From a bacterium (lineage in GTDB: Bacteria; Bacteroidota; Bacteroidia; NS11-12g; UBA955), in NCBI GenBank assembly GCA_029945665.1, contig JAQSCZ010000097.1, forward strand, positions 42,645 through 106,644: 64,000 bases of DNA, read 5' to 3'. Both the position numbers and the translations under genes were made by a program. Positions 8,080 to 17,690 of the stretch are shown here, in pieces. The notes under the pieces were generated by a model. It saw only the letters and a program-made list of their open reading frames with translations, was not told where the DNA came from and did no database searches. How positions within the stretch are numbered: the first letter of the stretch is position 1; every line of letters begins with the position of its first letter.

Positions 8080-9537
8080 ATGCTGACTATATTATTACTT
8101 TTAATACCCTTAATTACAGCGATTCTATTAGTGGTTGCAGGCAACAAATCTGCCAGAGCCATTGCATTGAGCGGCGCACTTTTAGAACTTATTTTGGCGT
8201 TTGTATCAATGTTGTTAATGCAACAAGGCAATTCAGCCCATTTATTTACTGTTCATTATAATTGGATTACAAGCTTAGGCATTTCATTTAGTTTTACAAT
8301 TGATGGAATTAGCATGTTGATGGTACTTTTATCATCCTTATTATTACCCATTATTGTTTATTCTTCATTTAATAAAACATACCACAACGCGCATATCATG
8401 TATGCATTAATGATGCTAATGATGAGTGCGATGATTGGCGTTTTCACTGCTGCCGATGGATTCTTATTCTACATCATGTGGGAACTTTCTCTGATTCCAA
8501 TTTATTTTATTATACTGGTGTGGGGTGGCGAAAACAGACAGAAAATTACTTTTAAATTTTTCTTGTATACCCTTTTTGGTAGTTTATTTATGCTATTGGC
8601 ATTGATCTATGTATACCTTCAAATGCCTGAAGCTTCAAGAAGTTTTGATATTCAAGCATTGTACCAAGCAGGCAGACTATTATCTGTTGAGGAACAAGGC
8701 TTAATATTAGCGGCTTTCTTCTTGGCATTTGCTGTTAAAATGCCTATCATTCCATTTCATAGTTGGCAACCAAAAACGTATTATACAGCACCCACTCCAG
8801 GAGTAATGATGTTATCGGGTATTATGGCTAAGATGGCAACCTATGGCTTAATTCGCTGGGTATTGCCAATGGTTCCAGATGGCTTGGCTGAATATGGCAA
8901 TTATGGCATTACACTTTCTGTTATCAGTATTATTTACGCATCTTGTATATCTATTGTTCAAAAAGATTTTAAATACCTAATTGCTTATGCCTCCATTGCG
9001 CACATAGGTTTAATTTCGGCTGGTATTTTTGCTGGCAATATTCAGAGTATCCAAGGTAGTTTAATAGAAATGTTAAGTCATGGAATTAATACTGTTGGTT
9101 TATTCATCGCTTATGACATTATTTATAAACGCACAGGTACTTCTGAAATGAGTAAGTTGGGTGGTATTCGCGCCATCGACTCAAGTTTTGCATTCATGTT
9201 CTTTATCGTCATATTAAGTGTTGTTGCATTGCCATTTACAACTGGATTTGTTGGCGAATTTTTATTGATACTGGGTTTATTTACAAGTAACCCAATTGCA
9301 GGTTCGGTTGCTGGATTAAGCATCATCCTAGGGGTGGTTTATATGTTCCGTTCATTCCAGAAAATGATGTTGGGTGAGTCAAGTGCACACATCCTATCAT
9401 TACCAAAACTGGACCGACAAGAAAAAACATCTTTAACTATTATTGTGATCCTAATTATTGGATTAGGCGTATATCCTAAACCAATTTTAGACATCACAGA
9501 AAACGCTGTAACAACATTATTAGAAGGCATTAAATGA
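8080..9537 (+). CDS. nuoM: NADH-quinone oxidoreductase subunit M (antiporter-like proton channel)
   Basis: A 485-residue membrane subunit, paralogous to NuoL and NuoN. Family markers include the helix-5 region FYIMWELSLIPIYFIILVWG with its conserved glutamate, FAVKMPIIPFHSWQP, the PTPGVMMLSGIMAKMATYGL stretch, and QKDFKYLIAYASIAHIG. It is a complete gene. Its TGA stop overlaps the ATG of nuoN (9534-9537), a typical translational coupling, and this stop also shows that TGA is read as a terminator in this genome. Confidence 0.96.
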   Translation: MLTILLLLIPLITAILLVVAGNKSARAIALSGALLELILAFVSMLLMQQGNSAHLFTVHYNWITSLGISFSFTIDGISMLMVLLSSLLLPIIVYSSFNKTYHNAHIMYALMMLMMSAMIGVFTAADGFLFYIMWELSLIPIYFIILVWGGENRQKITFKFFLYTLFGSLFMLLALIYVYLQMPEASRSFDIQALYQAGRLLSVEEQGLILAAFFLAFAVKMPIIPFHSWQPKTYYTAPTPGVMMLSGIMAKMATYGLIRWVLPMVPDGLAEYGNYGITLSVISIIYASCISIVQKDFKYLIAYASIAHIGLISAGIFAGNIQSIQGSLIEMLSHGINTVGLFIAYDIIYKRTGTSEMSKLGGIRAIDSSFAFMFFIVILSVVALPFTTGFVGEFLLILGLFTSNPIAGSVAGLSIILGVVYMFRSFQKMMLGESSAHILSLPKLDRQEKTSLTIIVILIIGLGVYPKPILDITENAVTTLLEGIK

Positions 9538-10907
9538 AAGAACTATTATTAATATCAGGACTTGGTGTATTGGCATTAGCTGCCGGTCTTTTTAATCTAA
9601 GAAAACCAATGTTGCCTATTGTTCTTTTAGGCTTATTGGCTAACATAGGATTTTGTATCGCTGATTGGGGTACAAATGAAAGCGTCTATAACATGCTGTT
9701 ATTAGATAATTTTGCACTTGCATTTACAATGGTACTTTCATTGGTAGCTATTCTTTGGTTTGTATCGGCTTCCGATTATTTTCAAGACGACAACAATTTT
9801 TCCGACCATTATGCCTTGGTTCTTTTTATGCTAACAGGTGGATTCCTACTCGTATCATTCACTAATATGGTCATGTTATTTTTAGGCATTGAAATTTTAT
9901 CCATTCCACTTTTTGTTTTAGTTGGTAGCAATAAAACCAAAATAAAATCGAACGAAGCCGCTTTTAAATATTTCTTATTAGGCTCATTTGCTTCTGCATT
10001 TCTATTGTTTGGAATCACTTTAATATACGGTAGCACCGGCAGTTTTAATACCGCTGCTATTTCAAGTTTTATTCAGAACAGCTCAACTGTAAGTCCTCTC
10101 CTATTTGCTGGAATGCTTTTGATGTTGGCTTCAATGTCTTTCAAAGTATCGGCAGCACCTTTTCATTTTTGGGCCCCCGATGTATACCAGGGAGCACCAA
10201 CTAATATTACAGCTTTAATGGCAACAGTTGTTAAAACAGTTGCATTTGCTGCTTTCTACAGATTGTTCTATTCTGCATTTCCTCATATGCAAAAAGAGTA
10301 TCAATTCGTCTTTGCAATTATAGCCGCTGCAACACTTATTATTTCGAATGTTACTGCTGCAGTTCAAACCAATGCAAAACGCATGTTGGCTTACTCAAGT
10401 ATTTCTCATGCGGGCTTTATGATGGTAACGGTTCTAACCATGAAAAGCAACAGTGCGAATATCCTATTGTATTATACTCTGGTATATAGTATTGCAAGCA
10501 TAGCCGCTTTCAATGTATTTAAAACAGTAAAGGCAAACTCGAATGGCAACGAAGATATTAATGTATTTAAGGGCCTTGTTAAACGCAATCCCCTAATGGC
10601 GGGCACAATGACCCTCGCTTTGCTTTCAATGGCGGGAATACCACCCTTGGCAGGCTTTATTGCTAAATATTTAGTATTTACCTCTGCCGTTGCCAATGGC
10701 TATATTTGGCTAGTGGTAATAGCTATCATTACTTCTTTAATAGGTGTTTATTATTACTTTAAAATTATTATTCCAATGTTTGGCGAAGGCAATGCGGAAG
10801 ATGGAAAAATCGAAATTGGTTTTAGTCAGAAGATTTTACTAATGATATGTTCATTGGGCATGTTATTACTTTCAGTATTTCCGGATATTATTTTAAATTT
10901 ACTTTAA
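9534..10907 (+). CDS. nuoN: NADH-quinone oxidoreductase subunit N (antiporter-like proton channel)
   Basis: A 457-residue, roughly 14-helix subunit, the last gene of the nuo operon. Features include LFLGIEILSIPLFVLVG (about 117-133), SFKVSAAPFHFWAPDVYQGA (about 202-221), PTNITALMATVVKTVAF, and QTNAKRMLAYSSISHAGFM with its conserved lysine/histidine region. Its start overlaps the nuoM stop by 4 bp. The 130 bp that follow contain no further gene, and the next gene is convergent, so the operon ends here. Confidence 0.95.
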   Translation: MKELLLISGLGVLALAAGLFNLRKPMLPIVLLGLLANIGFCIADWGTNESVYNMLLLDNFALAFTMVLSLVAILWFVSASDYFQDDNNFSDHYALVLFMLTGGFLLVSFTNMVMLFLGIEILSIPLFVLVGSNKTKIKSNEAAFKYFLLGSFASAFLLFGITLIYGSTGSFNTAAISSFIQNSSTVSPLLFAGMLLMLASMSFKVSAAPFHFWAPDVYQGAPTNITALMATVVKTVAFAAFYRLFYSAFPHMQKEYQFVFAIIAAATLIISNVTAAVQTNAKRMLAYSSISHAGFMMVTVLTMKSNSANILLYYTLVYSIASIAAFNVFKTVKANSNGNEDINVFKGLVKRNPLMAGTMTLALLSMAGIPPLAGFIAKYLVFTSAVANGYIWLVVIAIITSLIGVYYYFKIIIPMFGEGNAEDGKIEIGFSQKILLMICSLGMLLLSVFPDIILNLL

Positions 10908-11037
10908 GAATAAGGCCCGTATTCTAAAATTCCAATTGTAAAAAAATTGTTGGTTATTTTGGCTGAATATTTTACAACCATACTTTAGCTATATCCAAGA
11001 AATTGTGACGAATTTCCTGCTTCGGTAGTCAAGTCAA

Positions 11038-11796
11038 TTAGGAATTTACCCTTTTAATATAAGCTTCCATGGCTGAAACAATCGAAGGAAATTCTTTTGT
11101 TGGAGCAGGAATGTTACATACAAGTTCTTTTTCGGCTATGGCACGGTGTGTGCTCTCGCCAAACGCTGCTAGGCGGGTTTTATTCTGTTTAAAATCCGGA
11201 AAGTTCTCGTATAAAGATTTAATATCTGCTGGACTAAAGAACACGATAATGTCATAGAATACATTTTCTAAATCACTTAAGTCGGCCGACACTGTTTTAT
11301 ACATCACACTCTCCACGAAATTCAATTTATTTTTTTCAAAGAAATCAGGGATATTAGATTTTCTGATATCTGAACAAGGAAATAAAAACTTTTCCGTTTT
11401 ATGATTAAGTATCAGATTAAAAAAATCACTTTCTAAATTGGTTTTAGGAAAAAACACCTTGCGCTTACGCATTACCGTATACTTTTGAATGTATAGGCCA
11501 ATGCCTTCGTTCATACAGAAATACTTTAAATCAATTGGTAAATCAATTCTTAACTCTTCGACCACTCTGAAGAAATGATCGACTGCATTTTTAGCATTAA
11601 AAATAATGGCTGTGTGTGAAAGAATGTTTAATTTCTTGCGCCTTAAATCTTTACCTGGTATGGGGTCAATTTGAATGAAAGACCTATAGTCTACCTTAAG
11701 TTTAAGTTTAGCGGCAATATCATCAAATATTGATTTTCCACTATCTGGTTTGGTTTGCGATACTAGTATCGTTTTTACTTTTTCCTCTTTCTCCAT
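11038..11796 (-). CDS. hemD: Uroporphyrinogen-III synthase (HemD)
   Basis: A 252-residue protein of the HemD fold, which closes hydroxymethylbilane into uroporphyrinogen III in tetrapyrrole synthesis. HemD sequences are very divergent. The supporting features are the N-terminal KTILVSQTKP strand, the two-domain length, the IIVFFSPADIKSLYENFP stretch (the usual ...FTSPS.V..F region) and RLAAFGESTHRAIAE (the usual G..TA.A). The gene begins directly after the DUF4271 gene stop. The DUF4271-hemD pairing is a familiar Bacteroidota arrangement and strengthens the call. The heme or siroheme produced would serve cytochromes such as the one at 17691. Confidence 0.85.
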   Translation of the reverse strand: MEKEEKVKTILVSQTKPDSGKSIFDDIAAKLKLKVDYRSFIQIDPIPGKDLRRKKLNILSHTAIIFNAKNAVDHFFRVVEELRIDLPIDLKYFCMNEGIGLYIQKYTVMRKRKVFFPKTNLESDFFNLILNHKTEKFLFPCSDIRKSNIPDFFEKNKLNFVESVMYKTVSADLSDLENVFYDIIVFFSPADIKSLYENFPDFKQNKTRLAAFGESTHRAIAEKELVCNIPAPTKEFPSIVSAMEAYIKRVNS

Positions 11797-12816
11797 TTAA
11801 AACAAAAAACTGTTAAATGATTTAATTAATACCAATATGGGTAGTACTTCGAATGCACAAAGATACAAAATTAAGAATAAACTTGATTGGGTTTCAGCAA
11901 ATAGTCCAGAAAAAGCAAATTTCAATAGACTCAAGCCATAAATCAAAAGTAATGAAATTAATAGGATTAAACCTACAGATTGCTGTAATACAGGCATATT
12001 ACTAAAGTAAGTAAACAAAATTAAAGGCATTAAAACCAAGGTAATTAAGAAAGCATTGATTCTGAAAATGATGGCATAATCCTTACTTAAACTCATTTGA
12101 CGGAACGCAAAAGAAAATAAAAATTTCATCCACTGATTTAAAATAAAAATAGAAAGTATGCCTGCAGAAACTAATAAAGCAAGCGTTATATCGGCATATT
12201 TTATTTCCTTAAAATTTACTCTTATTAAAACAAATACACCAATCGAAAAGACTTGACTAATGACAAACCAAGCAAAAAACTTACTGCCTTTAAATACATC
12301 TGTTTGCGTATCATAGAATTCTCGAAAGCTCAAACTACTATACCAAGCTCTGTTGATTAAATAGTATTGCAAAGGATAACTATACTTAAAAATTATTAAT
12401 AATAGTAATACAAAGAAACACCATGCCAATACGAACCAATTGTTCATATACTCCCTCAAGGGAGGGTTTTCTGAAGCCAATAAAGACTTTCTAATATTGG
12501 CCTTAGAATTTCTAAAAATATTAAGGTCGGTTCCCTTAAATATTTGAGGCACCAATGTATCCTTAGGAATAGTATCCATGTAGGAGGCTGTATCCTGTGT
12601 AATTGTCAAGGCCATTTGACCGAGGTCATCTATCAGCAACCGTTCCTGTTGTTGTTTTCGTATTTTAAGATAATAATCTATACCACTGAGCAAAGAATCG
12701 GGCACCAAGTGTGTTTCCTCGAAGGTAAATAAGCTTGTAGCACTATCGAATTGAGCACTGCAAGGCACTTTCCATAATAGCACAAAGACTAACGATATGT
12801 ATAATTTTTTAAAAAT
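11797..12816 (-). CDS. DUF4271 domain-containing membrane protein
   Basis: A protein of about 339 residues with a secreted or periplasmic N-terminal part of about 125 residues. The C-terminal region has about six or seven transmembrane helices and matches DUF4271, an uncharacterised Bacteroidota family usually next to hemD. The first recognised start is GTG at 12783. However, the in-frame codons upstream encode FKKLYISLVFVLLWKVPCSA, a complete signal peptide, so translation probably begins at the near-cognate ATT at 12816, overlapping the stop of the preceding barrel gene. There is no ATG in this stretch. Function is unknown. The stop abuts the hemD ATG. Confidence 0.75.
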   Translation of the reverse strand: MFKKLYISLVFVLLWKVPCSAQFDSATSLFTFEETHLVPDSLLSGIDYYLKIRKQQQERLLIDDLGQMALTITQDTASYMDTIPKDTLVPQIFKGTDLNIFRNSKANIRKSLLASENPPLREYMNNWFVLAWCFFVLLLLIIFKYSYPLQYYLINRAWYSSLSFREFYDTQTDVFKGSKFFAWFVISQVFSIGVFVLIRVNFKEIKYADITLALLVSAGILSIFILNQWMKFLFSFAFRQMSLSKDYAIIFRINAFLITLVLMPLILFTYFSNMPVLQQSVGLILLISLLLIYGLSLLKFAFSGLFAETQSSLFLILYLCAFEVLPILVLIKSFNSFLF

Positions 12817-14569
12817 AACTACTTATTCCGAAATGGATTTTTCCTGCACGAAGGTCGAAATTATTTTGCTTTTCTTTACCAAGTGCATATAAAATACTTA
12901 AAATACCTGCGCGGGTTTCAATATTACCCCCTACCCCAAATCCCCATGGGGTGTCATAGGCAGTGGCCTTTCCTGTTGTATGATCCTCATAATACGCCCC
13001 ATTCCAAAATGCCTTAATGTATGAATTAGGTCCTAATAAATAGCGATATTCTAAGTCTAACATATTAAAATTGGTGGCATAAATACTTTGTTCATTAAAT
13101 CCTTTTAATGAGTTGATACCCCCTTCGCGCATCACTTCATTAAAATAAATAACAGGCGCTATGATTTGTTCCAAACTAATGCCAGCCTTAATGGTTCCTT
13201 TTACTCCGATGGGGAAAAACTTATCGACTTTTAATTTAATTTGGTATTGGTTGTTTTTAATTGTGGTAGAATCGTAGAGATTATATTGTGCCTTACCAAA
13301 TTTGACTCCCGATATTCTACTATCAGTCAATATCTTCTTTGTACCTGCGGATACTGTACTTTCTATCCACCATCCTTTGCGGGGATTGAACCTATAATCT
13401 AACAAATTAAAATTGGCAGACAGCCCGTATTGCGCTGTTTGTACAGAATTGATAGGCGGTAGCTTCTCTGAACTTCTAATCAAATTGGTATCTACACTAA
13501 TTAAATTGGTGGTATTTATTTTATAAAAAACTTTAAATCCATTGATACCTGAAGTGTAATATTGAATGCCTATTTGCCGATTAAAATTACTATACAAAGT
13601 ATCAAATTTCAAAAAGTCAACTGCCAAATCGGCCCCAATAGGCTGACCTAAAATATAGGGATAGTTAAATGCCGTTTTCAATTCTTGAGAGCGGGCTTGG
13701 AAACTTTTCCAATTAATCATAAGCATTTTCCCAGTTTTAAAAAGGTTATTTAGTTTTAATAAAAACTCGCCTGTAAACACAAACCTTTGCGCTTGTGTTG
13801 AAGTAGCTGTACTGGGGGCCAATCCTATAATTCCATTGACTTGGTCCGATTTCTTTTTCTTCAAATACAAGTACGGTTTTGCTTTCCCTCCATTAATAAA
13901 AACCATTTGCGGAATGCGTTCAGCCAATAAAAATGGCAATTGATTCAATTTATCATACGCTTTCCGATAGACTGATTCGCTGTATATTTTGCCAACTCTT
14001 AAACCAGTGTATGCACCTAAAAATGATTTCTTAACATTCGCATCGCCATCAATATGTATACTATCAAAAAAGAATAATGCACCCTTATCTACAGACAAAA
14101 ACACATCCAATTTATTGTTATCCAAATGCAATGAATCTGTTTTTATATTGCAAAAGGGATAGCCATTGTCCTCATAAAAACGCAATACGGCATTGGCGTA
14201 ATTTGAAAATATGGCGGTATCGATTGGAGAATTAGATAGTTTTTCGCTTATGCTTAACAATGCGCTCGACTTTGTAATCTGATAGTCGGCATTGAAACTT
14301 TTAATCTTATATTTTTCACCAATGTAAGTATGTGCTATTACTTCTTTTTTAGACCATGATAAACTATCGATACTCACCGATGCGTAACCCTTGGCTTTAT
14401 AGTAATTTAAGAAATTTCGCATGCTTCGAATCTGTTGAATGCTATCACTAGTTTTATTGTACTTGTAATTAAGCGGATTTTCGGTAAAAGAAAGGGTATA
14501 GGTTTGCGCATTCGCAAAAGTTGCAGTTAACATGAATAGCACAATGTATTTATACGAAAATAATTTCAT
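12809..14569 (-). CDS. BamA/TamA-family outer membrane beta-barrel protein with POTRA-like N-terminus
   Basis: A 586-residue protein with a signal peptide (MKLFSYKYIVLFMLTATFA). The N-terminal half contains POTRA-like alpha/beta repeats (for example FYEDNGYPFCNIKTD and FFDSIHIDGDANV). The C-terminal half is rich in alternating hydrophobic and aromatic strands. It ends in FGISSYF, with the terminal aromatic residue typical of Bam-inserted barrels. At this size it resembles small Omp85 members rather than full BamA with five POTRAs, so it is probably an accessory Omp85 or translocation protein. It is the first gene of a minus-strand cluster with DUF4271 and hemD. Confidence 0.75.
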   Translation of the reverse strand: MKLFSYKYIVLFMLTATFANAQTYTLSFTENPLNYKYNKTSDSIQQIRSMRNFLNYYKAKGYASVSIDSLSWSKKEVIAHTYIGEKYKIKSFNADYQITKSSALLSISEKLSNSPIDTAIFSNYANAVLRFYEDNGYPFCNIKTDSLHLDNNKLDVFLSVDKGALFFFDSIHIDGDANVKKSFLGAYTGLRVGKIYSESVYRKAYDKLNQLPFLLAERIPQMVFINGGKAKPYLYLKKKKSDQVNGIIGLAPSTATSTQAQRFVFTGEFLLKLNNLFKTGKMLMINWKSFQARSQELKTAFNYPYILGQPIGADLAVDFLKFDTLYSNFNRQIGIQYYTSGINGFKVFYKINTTNLISVDTNLIRSSEKLPPINSVQTAQYGLSANFNLLDYRFNPRKGWWIESTVSAGTKKILTDSRISGVKFGKAQYNLYDSTTIKNNQYQIKLKVDKFFPIGVKGTIKAGISLEQIIAPVIYFNEVMREGGINSLKGFNEQSIYATNFNMLDLEYRYLLGPNSYIKAFWNGAYYEDHTTGKATAYDTPWGFGVGGNIETRAGILSILYALGKEKQNNFDLRAGKIHFGISSYF

Positions 14570-14593
14570 TCATTTTTACCACTTGATAGCATA

Positions 14594-14601
14594 CAAAACT
14601 A
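14594..14601 (-). promoter_or_regulatory. Putative -7 promoter element TAGTTTTG for the BamA-like gene
   Basis: On the minus strand TAGTTTTG fits the Bacteroidota -7 consensus TAnnTTTG and lies 24 bp upstream of the ATG at 14569. No clear -33 TTTG is visible at the expected distance. Confidence 0.4.
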
Positions 14602-14719
14602 TTGAAAACAATTGATATTATATCCTATGCGCTTGCCAATTTATGAACGCTTATTTAGTCAATTCCATTTTAACAAAAAAACAATTTTAACTCTCCCTAA
14701 AAAAACAGCATATTGCAGC

Positions 14720-15802
14720 ATGAAATTTTTAAAGCAACCTTGCTGCCTGCTAATTGCCATCAGTCTGTTATTTATGAATTGTAAAGGAGGCACAAAAGCC
14801 ATCCATAAAAAACTAAAGCACCCACTTAATATTATTTTATTAATTGGCGACGGCATGGGTCTAGCGCAAATTTCTGCGGCTTCACACTATGCGGCGGGTG
14901 ACCTGTGTTTAGATTTATTTACCATCATTGGCTTAATTAAAACTGCATCGGGCGACGACTATATAACCGATAGTGCTGCTGGCGCCACTGCCTACAGTGC
15001 GGGTGTGCATACATACAATGGCGCCATTGGTGTTGGTATGGATTCTTTACCTGTACAAACAATCCTTGAAATGGCCGAAGCACACGCACTATCTACAGGA
15101 CTAGTTGCCACTTGCAGTATCACCCATGCAACGCCCGCTTCTTACTTTGCACATCAAAAAAGCAGAAGTATGGATTTAGAAATTGCAAATGATATTTACA
15201 ATCAGAATATCGATGTTGTAATTGGCGGAGGCAAGCCATACTTTGACATTGAAAGATTGCAGAAACTCGGTTATCATGTTGCTACAGGAAATGCAATAGA
15301 CTGGAAAATGGATTACCCGCAATATTTTTATTTTTATAACGACAGTATCCACCCACCAAAATGGTTGGACGGGCGAGGCGATTTTTTAGTTAACGCAACC
15401 AACCGAGCAATCAAAACATTGAACCAAAATAAAAAAGGATTCTTCTTAATGGTAGAAGGCAGTCAGATTGATTGGGGAGGACATAACAATGATTTTAATT
15501 ACACAGTACAGGAAACTTTAGACTTTGATAAAGCCGTAAGAGCAGCCTATGAGTTTGCAAAAAAAGATGGCAACACTTTGGTACTTGTTACAGCCGATCA
15601 TGAAACAGGAGGCTTAGCACTGAATGGAGGCTCTTTAAAAGACCATACCATTCAACCTGCGTATACCACTGGTCACCATACAGGCATTATGGTGCCCATT
15701 TATGCCTATGGGCCAGGTTCTGAATTATTTGCAGGCACGATGGAGAATATTAGAGTTTTTGAGCACTTGTGTGGGCTTTTGGGATTTGAAACAAAGCATT
15801 AA
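14720..15802 (+). CDS. Alkaline phosphatase (PhoA family)
   Basis: A 360-residue periplasmic or lipid-anchored phosphomonoesterase. Metal and active-site signatures are LLIGDGMGLAQ (Asp44), TDSAAGATAYSAG with nucleophile Ser85, CSITHATPASYFAHQ, VEGSQIDWGGHNND, VTADHETGG and TTGHHTG, all in family order. I chose ATG at 14720 because MKFLKQPCCLLIAISLLFMN is a clean signal peptide. The longer frame from TTG 14612 would bury it. Cys21 follows the hydrophobic core and may be lipidated, although Asn at -1 is unusual for a lipobox. The gene is monocistronic. No Pho box could be recognised. Confidence 0.93.
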   Translation: MKFLKQPCCLLIAISLLFMNCKGGTKAIHKKLKHPLNIILLIGDGMGLAQISAASHYAAGDLCLDLFTIIGLIKTASGDDYITDSAAGATAYSAGVHTYNGAIGVGMDSLPVQTILEMAEAHALSTGLVATCSITHATPASYFAHQKSRSMDLEIANDIYNQNIDVVIGGGKPYFDIERLQKLGYHVATGNAIDWKMDYPQYFYFYNDSIHPPKWLDGRGDFLVNATNRAIKTLNQNKKGFFLMVEGSQIDWGGHNNDFNYTVQETLDFDKAVRAAYEFAKKDGNTLVLVTADHETGGLALNGGSLKDHTIQPAYTTGHHTGIMVPIYAYGPGSELFAGTMENIRVFEHLCGLLGFETKH

Positions 15803-15865
15803 AATCCTTAAATGAACCATTAATACAATATTTATTTATTATGCTATAATCCTAATAAAAATCAA

Positions 15866-15873
15866 TACATTTG
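15866..15873 (+). promoter_or_regulatory. Putative -7 promoter element TACATTTG for the prohibitin-family gene
   Basis: Matches TAnnTTTG and lies 44 bp upstream of the ATG at 15918, in an otherwise A+T-rich gap. A -33 element is not obvious. Confidence 0.45.
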
Positions 15874-15917
15874 AACTGACTAATCGTTTCAAATATTAAC
15901 AAAATCGAACATCAAAT

Positions 15918-16820
15918 ATGCTATTAATTATTCTAGGTCTTATCATTTTTGGAGCAGCAAACTTCGCGCTTCGCAACAACAGTCCATTTATTCGCTTTAA
16001 AAGTTTAATAAAAATAGCTGGTATTGCATTCATCGCAATAGGTGTTTTGAATGCTTGTTTCAAACAAATAAATGCAGGTCAAATTGGCGTTAAATCACTT
16101 TTCGGAAAAGTGGAGGATGACATTCTTTTAAGTGGCTTAAATTTCATCAATCCATTGGTTGACGTAAAGACAATTGATATTAAAACTCAAAATTATACCA
16201 TGAGCGGTGTGCATGATGAAGGCGCACAGGCTGGCGACGACGCCATTCGTGTTCTAACAGCAGATGGGTTGGAAGTAACTATTGATTTAACTGTTTTATA
16301 CCGTGTGGTTCCATCAGAAGCTCCGCGTTTAATTAAAGAAACGGGCTTAGACTACAACGATAAAATTGTTCGTCCATTAACCAGAACAAAGATTAGAGAC
16401 AATGCTGTTTATTACGATGCTGTATCACTATACAGTACTAAACGCGATACTTTTCAAATGCGTATTTTCAATAGTATAGAAAAAGATTTTAATAAAAGAG
16501 GTCTTATTTTAGAACAGCTTTTGGTTCGCAATATTACGTTGCCTGAATCGGTAAAGACTACTATTGAATCGAAAATAAATGCTGAGCAAGATGCACAAAA
16601 AATGCAATTTGTATTACAAAAAGAAAAGCAAGAGGCCGAGCGTAAACGCGTGGAAGCGCAAGGTATTGCAGATTACCAACGCATTATTTCAACAGGCTTA
16701 AGCGACAAACAATTGCAGTACGAGAGTATCAAAGCAAATCTTGAGTTGGCCAAATCAGCGAATGCCAAAGTGATTATCATGGGTAAAAGCAATAGCCCTA
16801 TGATTATTGACACCAAGTAA
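15918..16820 (+). CDS. Prohibitin-family SPFH/Band 7 membrane protein
   Basis: A 300-residue protein. Two N-terminal hydrophobic segments (LLIILGLIIFGAANFAL and IAGIAFIAIGVLNACF) are followed by the SPFH/Band 7 domain. Typical stretches are INAGQIGVKSLFGKV, GLNFINPLVDV, VLTADGLEVTIDLTVLYRV and RDNAVYYDAVSLYS. A charged coiled-coil region (AEQDAQKMQFVLQKEKQEAE) then leads to the C-terminal tail. Such proteins form large ring assemblies at membranes and often modulate proteases such as FtsH. The partner is not in this window. The gene converges on the AraC gene, only 5 bp apart. Confidence 0.9.
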   Translation: MLLIILGLIIFGAANFALRNNSPFIRFKSLIKIAGIAFIAIGVLNACFKQINAGQIGVKSLFGKVEDDILLSGLNFINPLVDVKTIDIKTQNYTMSGVHDEGAQAGDDAIRVLTADGLEVTIDLTVLYRVVPSEAPRLIKETGLDYNDKIVRPLTRTKIRDNAVYYDAVSLYSTKRDTFQMRIFNSIEKDFNKRGLILEQLLVRNITLPESVKTTIESKINAEQDAQKMQFVLQKEKQEAERKRVEAQGIADYQRIISTGLSDKQLQYESIKANLELAKSANAKVIIMGKSNSPMIIDTK

Positions 16821-16825
16821 TTAAC

Positions 16826-17656
16826 TTACCCTCTGCATTTTCGTCTAAACTCATTCGGGCTAATTCCTTCAATTTGTTTAAATAGTTTACCGAAATAAGA
16901 TTCATCATCGAATTGCAATTTGTAGGCAATTTCTTTGATACTTAAATCGGAAATAAACAATAATTTTTTGGCTTCTAAATGTGTTTTTTCTTTTATTAAT
17001 TGTATGGCTGTCGCATTGGTTACTTGCTTTAATTTACGATTAAATACAACCTTGCTTAAAGTGTACTTATCTAAAAATAAATCAATCACATTTTTATCAA
17101 GAAAATGGCCATTAAGAAACTCCATAAATGCAGGTACAATTGGATCTGATTTTGGAATCGCAATTGCTTTTTTATTTAATAAAATAATTTTAGAAAGTAT
17201 GGAGGCTAATATATTTAAAAAATAGGATCGATTTTGTTCGTTTTTCAAAAGCTCATCGAATAAAATATTCAGTTCCTTAAACTCTTTTTCATTGAAATTA
17301 AAAACAGCCGATTGGTCGTAAAAATTTTGATAATTAATCGAGGTATCGAACTGTTGAAGTTGTGCCAAATATAAATTGCTGAAAGCTATTGTAAACCCAT
17401 CGGAGCGTTTGGTGCGCTGTGATAAGTGCGCACTACCCCTAGCAACCAAATGAATGGACTGCTTTATAATTTCCTCTTTTTTATAATCGATAATATGATG
17501 TCCGCCACCCTTGCGATACACCAGTAATTGATAAAAATCGTGTGAGTGAATTTCATCCATATTATACTTTGGTGGTTCGCTCCAATGCAAGATACTGGCC
17601 ATCACTTCTTCGATGCCCATTTCTTTAAATGAATGAATTGGTAGGTCAGATTTCAT
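16826..17656 (-). CDS. AraC-family transcriptional regulator
   Basis: A 276-residue regulator. The N-terminal half looks like a cupin-type sensing domain (EIHSHDFYQLLVYRKGGGHH and the following beta-rich stretch). The C-terminal hundred residues are an AraC/XylS double helix-turn-helix, ending in the canonical SIKEIAYKLQFDDESYFGKL and FKQIEGISPNEFRRK. The ligand cannot be inferred. It is not adjacent to an obvious metabolic operon. The gene upstream on the same strand orientation is a small cytochrome transcribed toward it, with a 34-bp gap, so read-through from that gene is possible. Confidence 0.9.
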   Translation of the reverse strand: MKSDLPIHSFKEMGIEEVMASILHWSEPPKYNMDEIHSHDFYQLLVYRKGGGHHIIDYKKEEIIKQSIHLVARGSAHLSQRTKRSDGFTIAFSNLYLAQLQQFDTSINYQNFYDQSAVFNFNEKEFKELNILFDELLKNEQNRSYFLNILASILSKIILLNKKAIAIPKSDPIVPAFMEFLNGHFLDKNVIDLFLDKYTLSKVVFNRKLKQVTNATAIQLIKEKTHLEAKKLLFISDLSIKEIAYKLQFDDESYFGKLFKQIEGISPNEFRRKCRG

Positions 17657-17690
17657 CGGTAACTATTGAACATCAAAGTAAGCACTATTT

